Source: JBMNKL01 sp050952225
GTDB taxonomy: Bacteria > Bacillota > Clostridia > Acetivibrionales > DTU013
Length of the DNA stretch: 64,000 bases
Assembly (NCBI GenBank): GCA_050952225.1
Contig: JBMNKL010000001.1
Span: 124,001-188,000 of the forward strand
Direction of reading: 5' to 3'
Made by a program: the position numbers and the translations under genes
Notes under the pieces: model-generated
Database searches by the model: none
The model's input: the letters and a program-made list of their open reading frames with translations, nothing else
What the model was told of the DNA's origin: nothing
Shown here: in pieces, positions 18,216 through 28,157 of the stretch
Layout: every line of letters begins with the position of its first letter
Position numbering within the stretch: position 1 is the stretch's first letter

Positions 18216-19139
18216 TCAACCCTTGTCGTCTCTTTTCATCGCATCTTTCATGACCGCATTCAAATCCCCCGGCATATTGACCTGGTATCTTGGCAGGTAC
18301 ACCACTTCACCTTCTTTTACATTTTTGGTTATTACCGAGCCTATGGTTATCCTTGCCCTGTTTCCAACAGAAATAAAATTCGAAATTGTTGACGAAGGTC
18401 CGATCCACACGTCGTCCCCGATTTCAGTATAGCCGGAAATTACGGCATTTGCCGCGACCAGGCATCGCTTCCCTATTTTTACATTATGTGCGACATGGAC
18501 AAAATTATCAAGCTTGGTATATTCTCCGATAATAGTGGCCTCTTCAAATATAGCCTTATCAATGCAGCAGTTTGATTGGATTTCGACATTATCTCCAATA
18601 ACGACTTTGCCGGCATGTTTTACGCTTATTACAACATCTCCGTCCCTGAAAAACTTAAAGCCCTCCCCGCCGATGACCGACCCTGCCCCGACAATTACGT
18701 TGCTTCCTATTTCAACATTGTCATAAATGGTCACGTTGGGCTCAATGATAGTTCCGTCGCCAATAATAACTCTTCCGGCTACAACGGCGGAAGGATGTAT
18801 CCTTGAACTTGCGGATATTCTGCCGGTTGTTATTTGCTCATAGAAAGACGGAATACCGGCAAGATAATTATGAATTTCAAAAAAAGCCCTCTTGGGATTG
18901 CCGGCCGTACACAAGCCAAAGCGCTCACCTGTTGCGAAATGTTTCAACATTTCTTCCCTGCATATGATGCAGCCGACATTTTTATTTTCAAATGCCATAT
19001 CGACATATTTTTCGTCTTCGATATATACCAGTAATTTTTTATTCCTGCCGGCATCTTCCACATTGCCCAGGGTATCAAACTCGCCGTCTGTCTCAACGCT
19101 GATCCAGGGGCATTTGTCTGCCAATTCGGCAAGGAACAT
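18216..19139 (-). CDS. LpxD-like hexapeptide N-acyltransferase
   Basis: The 307-residue protein begins with an LpxD-like uridine-binding type domain (1-100), followed by a left-handed beta-helix (about 110-270) with many hexapeptide turns. The motif FVHVAHNVKIG, with His218, matches the catalytic His region of LpxD, which transfers a 3-hydroxyacyl chain from ACP to the amino group of a UDP-sugar. A Gram-positive cell does not make lipid A, so here the acceptor is probably an amino sugar of a surface glycan and the donor the neighbouring ACP. The start ATG at 19139 is preferred over an upstream GTG because of AAAGGA spacing. The role is inferred. Confidence 0.82.
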   Translation of the reverse strand: MFLAELADKCPWISVETDGEFDTLGNVEDAGRNKKLLVYIEDEKYVDMAFENKNVGCIICREEMLKHFATGERFGLCTAGNPKRAFFEIHNYLAGIPSFYEQITTGRISASSRIHPSAVVAGRVIIGDGTIIEPNVTIYDNVEIGSNVIVGAGSVIGGEGFKFFRDGDVVISVKHAGKVVIGDNVEIQSNCCIDKAIFEEATIIGEYTKLDNFVHVAHNVKIGKRCLVAANAVISGYTEIGDDVWIGPSSTISNFISVGNRARITIGSVITKNVKEGEVVYLPRYQVNMPGDLNAVMKDAMKRDDKG

Positions 19140-19158
19140 AATAACCACATTCCTTTCG

Positions 19159-20181
19159 TTATTTATTTATCATTCCTGTATCAACCGGGTGAACCTGCCG
19201 GTTCATGCTGCCGTATAAAACTTCGCATATTTTCTCAACCATCATCGTTACGTCAAACCAGCTTCCTGCTGTTTTTGTTTCTCCGGCATTCACGACGGCC
19301 AGCAAAAAATCCTTTATTTCTTCATATAACGGGTTGTTGGAATATCTTATTTTCGCCGCGTCGTAATCCTGTGAATACCATATGTTGTCGCCGAAAGCTT
19401 TCAGACGCCCTCTCTGGTATACCTGTACCGTCTGGTCCATATAGTCAAACTCGCCGTACATATCATCAAGAGACAGGGTAAATTTCCTGATCTTAATGGT
19501 CCCGTTCCTGTCGCAGATAAATCGGGCTACCGCGCCGTTCTCAAGCAGCATGTTGACACACGCCATGTCATATTTCCCGCTTTGTTCGTTATACGAAGAC
19601 AAATAGCCGGTTATGCCGCTCACACGGTTCAAGTCGACTAATTGCGCAAATACTGCAATATCATGTATCATAAGGTCGTGAACAACATCGATATCTTTAG
19701 TGTCATTTTTCGAGTTTTTCTGTCCTATCCGGAAGAAATCCATGCAAGTAAACCTTGTCTTGTCTGCAAAAAAGCTTTTGACACCGGTCGTCACGCTATT
19801 GTAAACCTCAGTAAACCCGGCGGATATCAAAACTCCCTTGCTCAGGGCAAGTTCCTTCAATTGTATGGCTTCATCTTCGCTCAGTACAACCGGTTTTTCC
19901 ACGAGCACCGGAATACGTTTTTCTATTAGCCTCATTGCTATCTCAAAGTGGGACGAAGAAGTAGTCGCGATAATCGCCGCGTCAATCTCTTCCTTTTCAA
20001 GCATGTCTCCGGCTGATGCATATGCCGGAACCCGGCATTCGCTCCCAATCTTTTCGGCAAGCTCCTTTTTGATGTCGCATACGCAGGACAACCTGCAAAG
20101 CCCCGTCTGTTCCAAAAGCATGATGTTTTTCAGGTGCAGGCTTCCCATATTGCCCAATCCGATCAAGCCTAAGTTCAGCAT
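19159..20181 (-). CDS. Gfo/Idh/MocA family oxidoreductase
   Basis: This intact 340-residue protein has a Rossmann start LGLIGLGNMGSLHL (GLGNMG, about 8-13), IIATTSSSHFEIA, and the family motif VEKPVVL with the usual catalytic-region Lys. The second domain includes VVHDLMIHDIAVF, where HD replaces the more common G-H-x-D-H. It would oxidise or reduce a ring carbon of a nucleotide sugar with NAD(P). It sits between the dual glycosyltransferase gene and the LpxD-like gene, so it probably prepares the sugar that is then acylated. The substrate is unknown. Confidence 0.82.
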   Translation of the reverse strand: MLNLGLIGLGNMGSLHLKNIMLLEQTGLCRLSCVCDIKKELAEKIGSECRVPAYASAGDMLEKEEIDAAIIATTSSSHFEIAMRLIEKRIPVLVEKPVVLSEDEAIQLKELALSKGVLISAGFTEVYNSVTTGVKSFFADKTRFTCMDFFRIGQKNSKNDTKDIDVVHDLMIHDIAVFAQLVDLNRVSGITGYLSSYNEQSGKYDMACVNMLLENGAVARFICDRNGTIKIRKFTLSLDDMYGEFDYMDQTVQVYQRGRLKAFGDNIWYSQDYDAAKIRYSNNPLYEEIKDFLLAVVNAGETKTAGSWFDVTMMVEKICEVLYGSMNRQVHPVDTGMINK

Positions 20182-20205
20182 TGCAATCTTCTCCCGACAT
20201 GAATT

Positions 20206-22584
20206 TCATTTGAATAATTCCGGCACCTTCAACACTTCGCCGGGCAAATCCGGGCTGCCGCTGACGCACAGCCCTCTGCCCCTCAGGTATGCGATTAAAT
20301 CATCCGGTCCTATGCTCCCAAGAGAATACTCTTTTATAATATCGGCAAAACCTCTCTCAAAATTATAAAGCTTGTGCAAAAGCTCTTCCCTTTTAAAGAA
20401 TGAGTCAAAATAATCCGTGGCGTTGATGAGACCGTTTTTCATACAATAAAATCCCGGTATCATCATCGATAACAGGTGAAGCAAAAATTTTGAATCATTT
20501 ATCGTCCTGCTCAGCGTATTGGCGGACACTCTTCTTATATATACAATGGAATCGGTGACGCTGACTTTTAAATTAGGATTGCCTGCCAGAACTCTTGAAA
20601 CTATTACATAATCCTCCGACACCCTGAACAGGGTCTCAGGGAGACAACCAAACAAATCATCCCTCAAGAATATGGTACCTGCGATCAAGGCTTGCATTTC
20701 TCCGGTTAAAAACATATATTTAAGCACTTCATGCGCATCCTGGTTATTGAAAATTTCCCTGTCATACCCTAAGGACAGTTCGCCGCTTTCATCCAAATTT
20801 AAAACATACCTGGGGGTGATAAAAGGGCAAACAACCCCTATGCCGGGCAGCATCGTCCCGATCTCCTGCGAAGGCCGGGTGCTGAAAACCAAATCATCAT
20901 CGCCCTTCAAAAGCATATACCTTGTCTTGGTGTTATAAATGCCGGTGCTTAGAGCTGAAGCCACTCCCTCATTTTTATCCTTGAAAATAATATCTGTCAA
21001 ACCATACTTCTCTTTCTCATCCAACAATTCCTTGAGAATCTTCCTGTTCTCCTCATCCGAACAGTCGTCAACAAACAGTTTGGGTTGGGAAGAGAGGCAA
21101 AATCCCCTATCCAGATCCTCTTTGATCATTTTAGCCCTGTTGTAGCACGGAGCAAAGACGGTGAGATTGTCTGCCATAAAATTTTCGGCTTTCTTTTTCC
21201 CTGATAAAATATCAGTTGCGTAATTTATTATCTGTTTATACGAAACGAGCTCTTCAATCATATTCTTTATATGATTGACTTGTTTTTTGAGAGAATAACG
21301 GTTTTCAATGATCGCACGATACTTTTCGGATTCATATATGTTATTCCTGATCAAATCAACCGCTTCGTCCACGGTCCTGAAAAGCAATTCTTCGTCCCAA
21401 ATCTCGTAAGCATACGGAAAATCATGTATGATCGGCTTTATGCCTCTTGCCATGGCTTCTGCAATGCCATAGCCAAAACTTTCATGTATGCTTGTCGATA
21501 AAATGTAGTTTTTATCTTCAAGCCATCTTTCAATATCTTCCTGCCATCCGTCAAAAACAACATTGTTTTCAAGTCCCATACGGCGGACCTGGTAATCCCA
21601 ATACAATTCTACGACTTGTTCCTGGAACTGGCCGGCAATGTACAATTTATACCTTTTATCTATATCAACAAGTTTGCGTATAATCTGCAATAATAAGACA
21701 GGATTCTTCCGTGAGTGTAAATACCCTACCATAGCAAGGTTAAACCCGTCCGATCTTTGTTTAAAACTGAACCTGCTTAGATCCACCCCGTTTTCCACAA
21801 CCTCAATTTTTACTTGATCGGTAACACCCGGATGGTATATATCCAAAAGATCTTTCAAGTGCCGGGTAACAATTGCGAGCCTGTCCACATTGTTCCATTT
21901 AACTTTTCGGGGAGCTATGGTAAATACCTCATACCTGTGGAGCCTACAAATAATTTTTCTCTTATTGGCAAGCGGCAGCCGGCTGCCATAAACGATCAGT
22001 TCGTCACACCATTCAAACCAACAGATATCCGCCCATTCCATGCCTTCGTCGATTTGGCTGAAATCGCTTACAATTATTTTCCTGACCCGGTACTCGCCTT
22101 TAAGACACTTTATTATATCTCCCAGGAAACCGTCCAGCCCTTCCCTGACAAAAAAAACAACCCGCGTTTTATCTTTTATTTCGAGGCAGGGATTTATGTT
22201 CTGCAGGCGTTTGACCGCTTCGTCCACGTTCTGTTTTTGCATCCTGTCATTTGCCACCGTTCCGGCAGTGGCATACAGTTCCAGGGCTTCTTCATACAAT
22301 CCTTCCTGCTCCCGTATATAGGCCAGGTTATATATAAGATCAAACTGCACCGAGTCTTTTTTCAAACCGTTAAAAATAGCTTCCTCGGCTTTATCCAACG
22401 ATCCTTCAATAATATGGATGACGGCAAACATTGAGCATATATCGGGGTCCCCCGGCATTTTTGAATCATATTCCTGAAGGGCTGCTTTTGCCTCGTCAAT
22501 ATGCCCGTTTTCAATAAGCTTTTCAATTCTTGCTTTTACTGACTTTATCCTTTCCTGCAGCTGCCTGTCGCCGGCATCGTTCAT
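20206..22584 (-). CDS. Large protein with TPR, GT-B and GT-A glycosyltransferase domains
   Basis: The 792-residue protein has three parts. Residues 1-135 are TPR-like helices (for example YNLAYIREQEGLYEEALELY). Residues about 140-455 form a GT4-like GT-B domain: VVENGVDLSRFSF, MVGYLHSRKNPVLLL, and the donor site SIHESFGYGIAEAMARGIKPI. Residues about 468-700 form a GT2-like GT-A domain starting with LTVFAPCYNRAKMI, with DDCSDE and GDDDLVFS as metal and substrate motifs. Two transferases on one chain could add successive sugars, with TPRs binding protein, as in some flagellin glycosyltransferases. It overlaps the upstream gene by ATGA. Confidence 0.85.
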   Translation of the reverse strand: MNDAGDRQLQERIKSVKARIEKLIENGHIDEAKAALQEYDSKMPGDPDICSMFAVIHIIEGSLDKAEEAIFNGLKKDSVQFDLIYNLAYIREQEGLYEEALELYATAGTVANDRMQKQNVDEAVKRLQNINPCLEIKDKTRVVFFVREGLDGFLGDIIKCLKGEYRVRKIIVSDFSQIDEGMEWADICWFEWCDELIVYGSRLPLANKRKIICRLHRYEVFTIAPRKVKWNNVDRLAIVTRHLKDLLDIYHPGVTDQVKIEVVENGVDLSRFSFKQRSDGFNLAMVGYLHSRKNPVLLLQIIRKLVDIDKRYKLYIAGQFQEQVVELYWDYQVRRMGLENNVVFDGWQEDIERWLEDKNYILSTSIHESFGYGIAEAMARGIKPIIHDFPYAYEIWDEELLFRTVDEAVDLIRNNIYESEKYRAIIENRYSLKKQVNHIKNMIEELVSYKQIINYATDILSGKKKAENFMADNLTVFAPCYNRAKMIKEDLDRGFCLSSQPKLFVDDCSDEENRKILKELLDEKEKYGLTDIIFKDKNEGVASALSTGIYNTKTRYMLLKGDDDLVFSTRPSQEIGTMLPGIGVVCPFITPRYVLNLDESGELSLGYDREIFNNQDAHEVLKYMFLTGEMQALIAGTIFLRDDLFGCLPETLFRVSEDYVIVSRVLAGNPNLKVSVTDSIVYIRRVSANTLSRTINDSKFLLHLLSMMIPGFYCMKNGLINATDYFDSFFKREELLHKLYNFERGFADIIKEYSLGSIGPDDLIAYLRGRGLCVSGSPDLPGEVLKVPELFK

Positions 22585-24528
22585 GGCTGCGTTTCCTCCT
22601 CGCCGGTTTCATTTACTGGAATGGGGAACAATTCATCCTTATATTTATTCATGTAGCACCCCAGGTACGGGTTGGACCTGGCGGCCTCCCTGAAATATTT
22701 TATCCCCGTCCTGAAATCTTCTTTTTCTACGGCCTCCATTGCATATCCCAGGGCAATAAAAAACCTGTCCTCATGATCTTCAAGAGTGCTGTAATACAAC
22801 CTCATCCTTTCCATATCGTAAAGAAGGGATATATATTCGGCCCCTCTTTCGATATAAAGCTTGAAAATTGAATAACTGGATTCCGGCGGGTCATGCTTTA
22901 TGTCCCTCCATATTTGCGCCTTCACATACAGGTAGGCATACGCCATGCTGATATAAACTCTCAGGCTATGGTAATCGTTGCTTCTAACCTGCTCTCCCAG
23001 GAGAAATTCTTCAAAGAACTTGTTAAGTTCCGCGTGGTTGTCTATCAGTTGCTTGACATACTGTTTTATTCTTGTCTTTGTTAATTTCTTAAGTGCGGAT
23101 ATGACTCGCCGCGTGTCAGTGTTTATGCATGACAGCATTTCGGCGTAATAATCCGGCAGCTCACTGAAATCAAAAAGCTTCAATGCCTTTTCCATCAGCA
23201 GCTGCTTTTCGCCGCCTTCGGCTTTCCTGATACTGTTAAGCAGCAAGTACGGGGCTTCCTCCCCGCTGAAGGCTTCCTCGATTTTTCGCCTGTCAACGGC
23301 ATTGAGAATTGCTCTTTCCGCCTCAACGGTATCGGCAATCAGCCTTGTTAATTGCTTGTCATCGAGGTGTTCCCGGTAGATTCCCGCAAGATCGCCGAAT
23401 TCCTTCGATTTAATCAAAACCCTCGACAAAAGTGGCAGCCTGGTTTTTTCATCATTGATTTGCATGGCGTATTCCTTTGCCTGCCCATATTTCCCATGCG
23501 CCATTAATTCATTTGCCATGAATGACAGTGCCATGTCCATGTGGCACGGGCAGGCATAGCACATTTCCATCGACCTGTTCCTTGATATTTCAAGCTTGTC
23601 GTAAATTTTCGCCAAATCGAGATACTTGCCGTATGCATCCATTGCTTCGTCTTTTTTATCCAGTTTGACGTACGACAGGGCCATTACGAAATAAAGATCC
23701 AGGTTTTCAGGCATGATCTCCAGGCCTTCACTGCAAACTTTTATTGCTTCCTCAAATTCCCCGTTATCATAACATATCATGGAATATGAGCCATAAATGT
23801 AGCAATGCCTTATCATTGCGCTTGTCATTTCCGGCTATCAGCCCATACGCCCTGCGGATTTCCTCCAGGGCCTCTTTTTCATCCCCGTGCGCGCTGTAGC
23901 TTCGGGCAAGCTGGAACCTATAGTATGGGCTGTTCGGGTTTTTTTCAAGTTCCTTGCGGAGTATGCCGGCTGTCCTGATGAATTTTCTTTCCCGTAGTGC
24001 ATCGTCCTGAAACATGTATCCATAATGGTCAACATAAACATCGGTACCAAGAACCGGCTTTTTAAACAAGGCCTGGTTGTGGACGGCGCCGTCATACCTG
24101 AATTCGCCGTCGTTTTTGAAAACGCGCTCCTGAGACACTACCGTGTAGTTATCCGCACTGCTGTAATTCTTTATTTTCAACATGTAAGTATTATAGGACT
24201 GAAGTCTTGGATCATTCACATATTCATAGAGAAGCAAGGGGTCGTTCAATACTTCGTCGGCGTCTATAATCAGTATGTACAACCCCTTTGCATATGATAT
24301 GGTTATATTCCTCATTCCAGAAAAATCGTTTTCCCACGGATGATAATAAACCTTGCCGGTATACTTTTTTGCAATCTCCGGCGTTTTATCGCTTGACCCG
24401 GTATCTACGATTATCAATTCGACATCGTCTTTCTCCAGAAGGGGTTTCAGGCTGTCCAGGCATCGTCCGAGATTTTTCTCCTCGTCCTTAACCATCATGC
24501 AAATACTTAAAATGTAGTCATGCTTCAT
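22581..24528 (-). CDS. GT2 glycosyltransferase with C-terminal TPR region (frameshifted)
   Basis: The N-terminal 240 residues form a GT-A domain of the SunS/WaaE-like type: ICMMVKDEEKNLGRCLDS, VDTGSSDKT (41-49) and the metal motif IIDADEVLND with DAD at 89-91. TPR-like repeats follow (PYYRFQLARSYSAHGDEKEAL). A slip near 23790-23820 moves the remaining 410 residues, also TPR-like (NGEFEEAIKVCSEGLEIMPENLDLYF), into another frame. The restored length is about 650 residues. GT2-TPR proteins of this type are often found beside flagellin genes. The ATG at 24528 has AAAGGA at good spacing; one nine bases upstream is less likely. It is the first gene of the nine-gene operon behind a SigD promoter. 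Confidence 0.82.
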
Positions 24529-24559
24529 ATATTTCATCCTTTGTTTCTTACTTATTCAT

Positions 24560-24586
24560 ATATCGGTAAATCAAGCGCATTATTTA
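24560..24586 (-). promoter_or_regulatory. SigD promoter for the nine-gene glycan/acyl operon
   Basis: On the minus strand TAAA (24583-24586), a 15-base spacer and ACCGATAT (24560-24567) match the SigD pattern with a single mismatch (A for G at the first -10 position). The predicted start site is about 25 bases before the GT2-TPR gene. This ties expression of the operon to the flagellin genes. Confidence 0.78.
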
Positions 24587-24659
24587 ACATGCGTTCGAAG
24601 TGAAACGCACAAATACTAAAACCGGGTATAACTCAATTCCGGGACAATAAGCGTGGTTT

Positions 24660-25541
24660 TCACGGGTTTGTAAGCAGCTTGGCCAGCAGCGAGTCCTTGC
24701 CGAGCACAACGGTCTTGTCGGACCGTCAAGCGACGCCTTGAGCGCTTCGAGCGCAAGCATGTATTCGTAAAACGACCTTTTCTCCTCGGTATCATATGCT
24801 TCCGCCAGCAGCCTCATATATTCCTGCTCTCCCTCTGCTATTATTTTAGCAGCCTTTGCCTCGGCATTTGAGACTATGATGTTTACCTGCTTGTCTACGT
24901 TGTTGCGTATTATGGATGCCTCATATTCGCCGTCCGCAGCGTACTTTCTCCGCTATTTGGTTGCGTTCGGAAATCATGCGCGCATATACTGCCTGTTCAT
25001 TTGCTTCCGGAAGATCAAACCTCTTTATTTTGATATCTACCACGTCGATGCCGTAATTCCTGGCCAGGGCGTCAACATTGGTCGCTATGCTTTCATATAT
25101 TTTATTCCGTTCGTATACGTTGCCCACATTGATTATTACCTGTTGGGCAAGCGTTCCCATGGTATTCTTTAAAGCATTGTATGTCAGCGTATCAAGCCGT
25201 TCTTCGGCTACACTTATGCTGCCAAGCGATTGGAAAAACAACAGGGGGTCGGTTATACGCCACAATACATAGCTGTCAACCGTCATGTTTTGCTTATCGG
25301 CGGTCAGGACCTCCGAAGGCGAGATATCGTAATACATTATGGCTTTTGGAAATTTTCTTATGGTTTCTACAAACGGGGTTTTCAAATAAAGCCCCGGCGA
25401 ATCTTTCGTACTTACAATCTTGGAAAATCTCACGATACAAGCATATTCATTTTCCCGGACCACGTATATGCTGGACGCCAATATTATGATAACAATCAAA
25501 ACTACGATACCGAACGCTATTTTGACTGCTTTCTTTTTCAT
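24660..25541 (-). CDS. hflC: HflC-like SPFH protease modulator (frameshifted)
   Basis: From the ATG at 25541 the protein has an N-terminal membrane helix (about residues 5-25) and the SPFH/band-7 domain (VRENEYACIVRFSKIV, SPGLYLKTPFVETIRKFPKAIMYYD). Slips near 24940 and 24730 separate the coiled-coil part (NAEAKAAKIIAEGEQEYMRLLAEAYDT) and the true end TVVLGKDSLLAKLL, giving about 294 residues. HflC with HflK forms a membrane complex that surrounds and modulates FtsH. It starts one base after the hflK stop. ftsH is 16 kb away in the same window. Confidence 0.86.
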
Positions 25542-25542
25542 C

Positions 25543-26573
25543 CTACTCCCCTCCTTTTTCCGCTCCGGTCCGTCCGGCAACGGAGCCGTCGAAAAAGCTT
25601 TCCAGCGGCAGCAGCATTTCCGGTCCGTTTTCACTTGTATTTATATAAACCTTTACGCCCGGCAGCAGTTCCTTGATTGCTTCGTAATACATACGGGAAC
25701 GCGTGATTTCGGGATTATTTGCATATTCGTTGTACATTGCCTCGAACATGGCAATTTGCTCCACGGCTTCATTTATCCTGTTCTGTTTCAGGTATTCGGC
25801 ATTCTGCAGGAGTTTATCCGCCTGCGCCTGCGCTTCCGGGAGCTTGGCGTTTTCATAAGCCCTTGCCTCGTTAACGACAGTCTCCGCTCCCTGCTTCGCG
25901 GTCTCAACCTGCTTGAACGCGGCAGTAACTTCTTCGGTCGGCGGATCGCTGTCCTGTATTTTTACATCCGTCAGCATAAGCCCGATATCGTATTCCTTCA
26001 ATACCTCAATGATAAGTTCCTTTACCTGCTGCTGGATCAATTCTTTTCCATCAGTCAGTACCGCATCTACATTGGTGGAGCCGACTACGGCCCTGATCTG
26101 GCTTTGTGCCAGGTTTTTCAGAATCACCTCGGGTTCGTACGATGAAAATAGGTATTTTACCGGGTCAGACACCTTGTATTCAATGAAAAATTCAACATTG
26201 ACAATATTATAATCTCCCGTTATCATCTTGCTCTCATCAGCCACAAGAATGTATCCCGCAGCGGCGGCCGGGTCGGTCCGGTAACCCAGCTCGATTTTCT
26301 GATAGACATTCACGTCAACCTTATGCACCTGCTGGATTCCAAACGGCGCCTTGAAATGGATTCCGGCATCCGTGATATTTGTGACCTTTCCAAAGGTTGT
26401 AACAACGCCCTTCTGCTTATCATCGACCGTATACCAGCAAGTGCTTGCAAAAATGACAACCACCAACACAATAATTGCCGTGACAATGATTTCTTTTTGC
26501 TTCTCTTCCGGTTAATCCGGATATTCTTTATAGGATTCGTATTCGTGCCAAATTGACCTCCGTCCGGGCTCAA
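25543..26573 (-). CDS. hflK: HflK-like SPFH protease modulator (frameshifted)
   Basis: A short N-terminal frame (26573-26490, from a TTG with GGGAGGG nine bases upstream) carries a basic cytoplasmic stretch. After a slip near 26490, in an A-rich run, the main frame has the membrane helix IVLVVVIFAST and the band-7 domain (DDKQKGVVTTFGKVTNITDAGIHFKAPFGIQQVHKVDV) and a long coiled coil (about 200-270). The total is about 343 residues. HflK pairs with HflC on the outer face of the membrane to control FtsH. The pair has its own vegetative-type promoter and is not obviously flagellar, although it lies between flagellin and the glycan operon. Confidence 0.86.
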
Positions 26574-26632
26574 GTAAATCACCCTCCCTTGAAATGATTT
26601 TTTAAATTTCTACAGGTGTGCATTATTAAAAT

Positions 26633-26661
26633 ATAATATCATAATGGCGGTTCTATTCCAA
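26633..26661 (-). promoter_or_regulatory. Sigma-A type promoter for hflK-hflC
   Basis: On the minus strand TTGGAA (26656-26661), 17 bases and TATTAT (26633-26638) form a reasonable vegetative promoter 60 bases before the hflK start. Confidence 0.6.
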
Positions 26662-26750
26662 ACACATTGTGCTTAAGCCCAAAACCCCTTATCTGCTTAG
26701 TTTTATGAGAAGAGCATCATTTTGGAATACGGGCAAGCCCGGTATACCAC

Positions 26751-26781
26751 AAAAAAAGGACTCCGTCCGGAGTCCTTTTTT
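26751..26781 (-). terminator. Rho-independent terminator after flagellin 1
   Basis: A perfect palindrome, GGACTCCG/CGGAGTCC, is flanked by A and T runs and lies 17 bases after the flagellin stop. The T run on the minus strand makes it a strong intrinsic terminator. Confidence 0.9.
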
Positions 26782-26797
26782 ACTCTCTGCGCAAGTA

Positions 26798-27573
26798 TTA
26801 CCGCAACAATGACAACACGCTTTGCGGCGCCATATTTGCCTGAGCCAGCATCGCCGTGCCCGCCTGGACAAGGATGCTGTACTTCGTGAATGTAGACATC
26901 TCTTCCGCCATGTCTGCGTCCCTGATACGGGATTCGGCCGCCTGCAGGTTCTCGGCAGTGGTCTTGAGGTTCCTGACCGTCGACTCGAGCCTGTTCTGGC
27001 TTGCACCGTAACTAGCCCTTGCTGCGTTGACCTTCTTTATTGCAGCCTCAATGTCTGTAACTGAAGCACCGCTTGTAAGACCTGTAATGCTGGTTGTGGG
27101 AGTTCGCGTTTATCGTCAGCGCTGTCGTGCCGTTGTCGGAAATAATAATTCCGACTGTTGTCGTGAGCACCGTCTTGCCGTTGAACTTCGTGTTGGTAAA
27201 GATGTTGTCAATTTCGTCGCCCAGCGAATCCATTTCCAGCTTCAGGTTGCTAACGTCGTCACTGTTGTATGTGCCGTTCGCCTTCTGTACCGCAAGCTCT
27301 TTCAGCCTTACAAGCATGTTGCTCACTTCGTCCAGGGCTCCTTCAGCGGTCTGTATGAGCGAAATACCATCCTGCGCATTCCTTGCCGCCTGGTTGAGAC
27401 CCCTTATCTGTGCACGCATCTTTTCAGAGATTGAAAGACCAGCCGCGTCGTCAGCCGCACGGTTGATTCTCTTGCCTGACGACAGCTTTTCCATTGACTT
27501 GTGGCATGGCTGTGTTGGTAATGAATAGCTGGTTCCTGGTGTTGATTGCAGAAATGTTGTTGTTAATAACCAT
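26798..27573 (-). CDS. hag: Flagellin, copy 1 (frameshifted)
   Basis: The start is ATG 27573 (MVINNNISAINTRNQLF) with AAGGAGG upstream. The next part has the classical flagellin D0/D1 pattern MEKLSSGKRINRAADDAAGLSISEKMRAQIRG, after an extra base near 27500. The C-terminus (NLQAAESRIRDADMAEEM...SVLSLLR) returns after another slip near 27095. The restored length is only about 258 residues, so the filament surface D2/D3 region is almost absent. It is about 85 percent or more alike to copy 2 by eye. A SigD promoter lies 124 bases upstream and a terminator follows directly. Confidence 0.9.
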
Positions 27574-27696
27574 AAATACATCCTCCTTGAATTCTTCACC
27601 GGGAATCCGTTCCCGGCCTGCCTTGAATTTTTTGGGAACTATTCCTATTTCAACCGGCGCACGTTACAGTCTCCATAGGATAATTCCTTGTAAAGT

Positions 27697-27724
27697 TTAT
27701 CGGTTGAATATGAAAAAATCTTTA
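27697..27724 (-). promoter_or_regulatory. SigD promoter for flagellin 1
   Basis: On the minus strand TAAA (27721-27724), 16 bases and ACCGATAA (27697-27704) match the sigma-28 consensus with one mismatch. It sits just after the stop of the small gene at 27732-28062 and drives flagellin 1. Confidence 0.75.
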
Positions 27725-27731
27725 GCATTTT

Positions 27732-28062
27732 TCAATCCAGTTGTTCCTTCCAATATTCCAGCAGATCCGCGAGATCGTATTGTATAATATCCAAAAACAG
27801 CATCCTGTCATTTTCTTCGAGCGCCTTCCCCATAACGTCAAGTTTTTCGCGAAACTCCAGCATATCTAGGTTTTCATAGTATTCTTTTATTACATTGATT
27901 CCTTCCGCCAGCGCCTGGAGATCATCGAATAAATTCAGCAGCCTGTTTTCATCCAAGGCATCCGCATCCCTGCAATAAGCTGCTTATTTCCTCGATTCTT
28001 TGGATAATATTCTCAATAAGCTCCCTTACAGTATTTTTCAACTCTATGATTCTTTCATCCAT
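27732..28062 (-). CDS. Small helical protein between the two flagellin genes (frameshifted)
   Basis: Reading from ATG 28062 (MDERIIELKNTVRELIENIIQRIEEISSLL), with AGGAGA upstream, the frame stops after about 37 residues. An adjacent frame from about 27965 continues with ADALDENRLLNLFDDLQALAEGINVIKEYYENLD and ends at 27732. Joined, it is about 110 residues, acidic, all helical and heptad-like, with no Cys and no membrane segment. I do not recognise a family. Size and position recall flagellar export chaperones or secretion adaptors of the FlgN/FliT kind, but this is only a context guess. Confidence 0.55.
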
Positions 28063-28157
28063 GACAACTTTCTCCTGAAAACGAAATTTGGACTCTATCT
28101 AAAGGTAGAGGATATCTTTGTTGCATACAGTTACGGAACTATGATGCACGTATTGCT

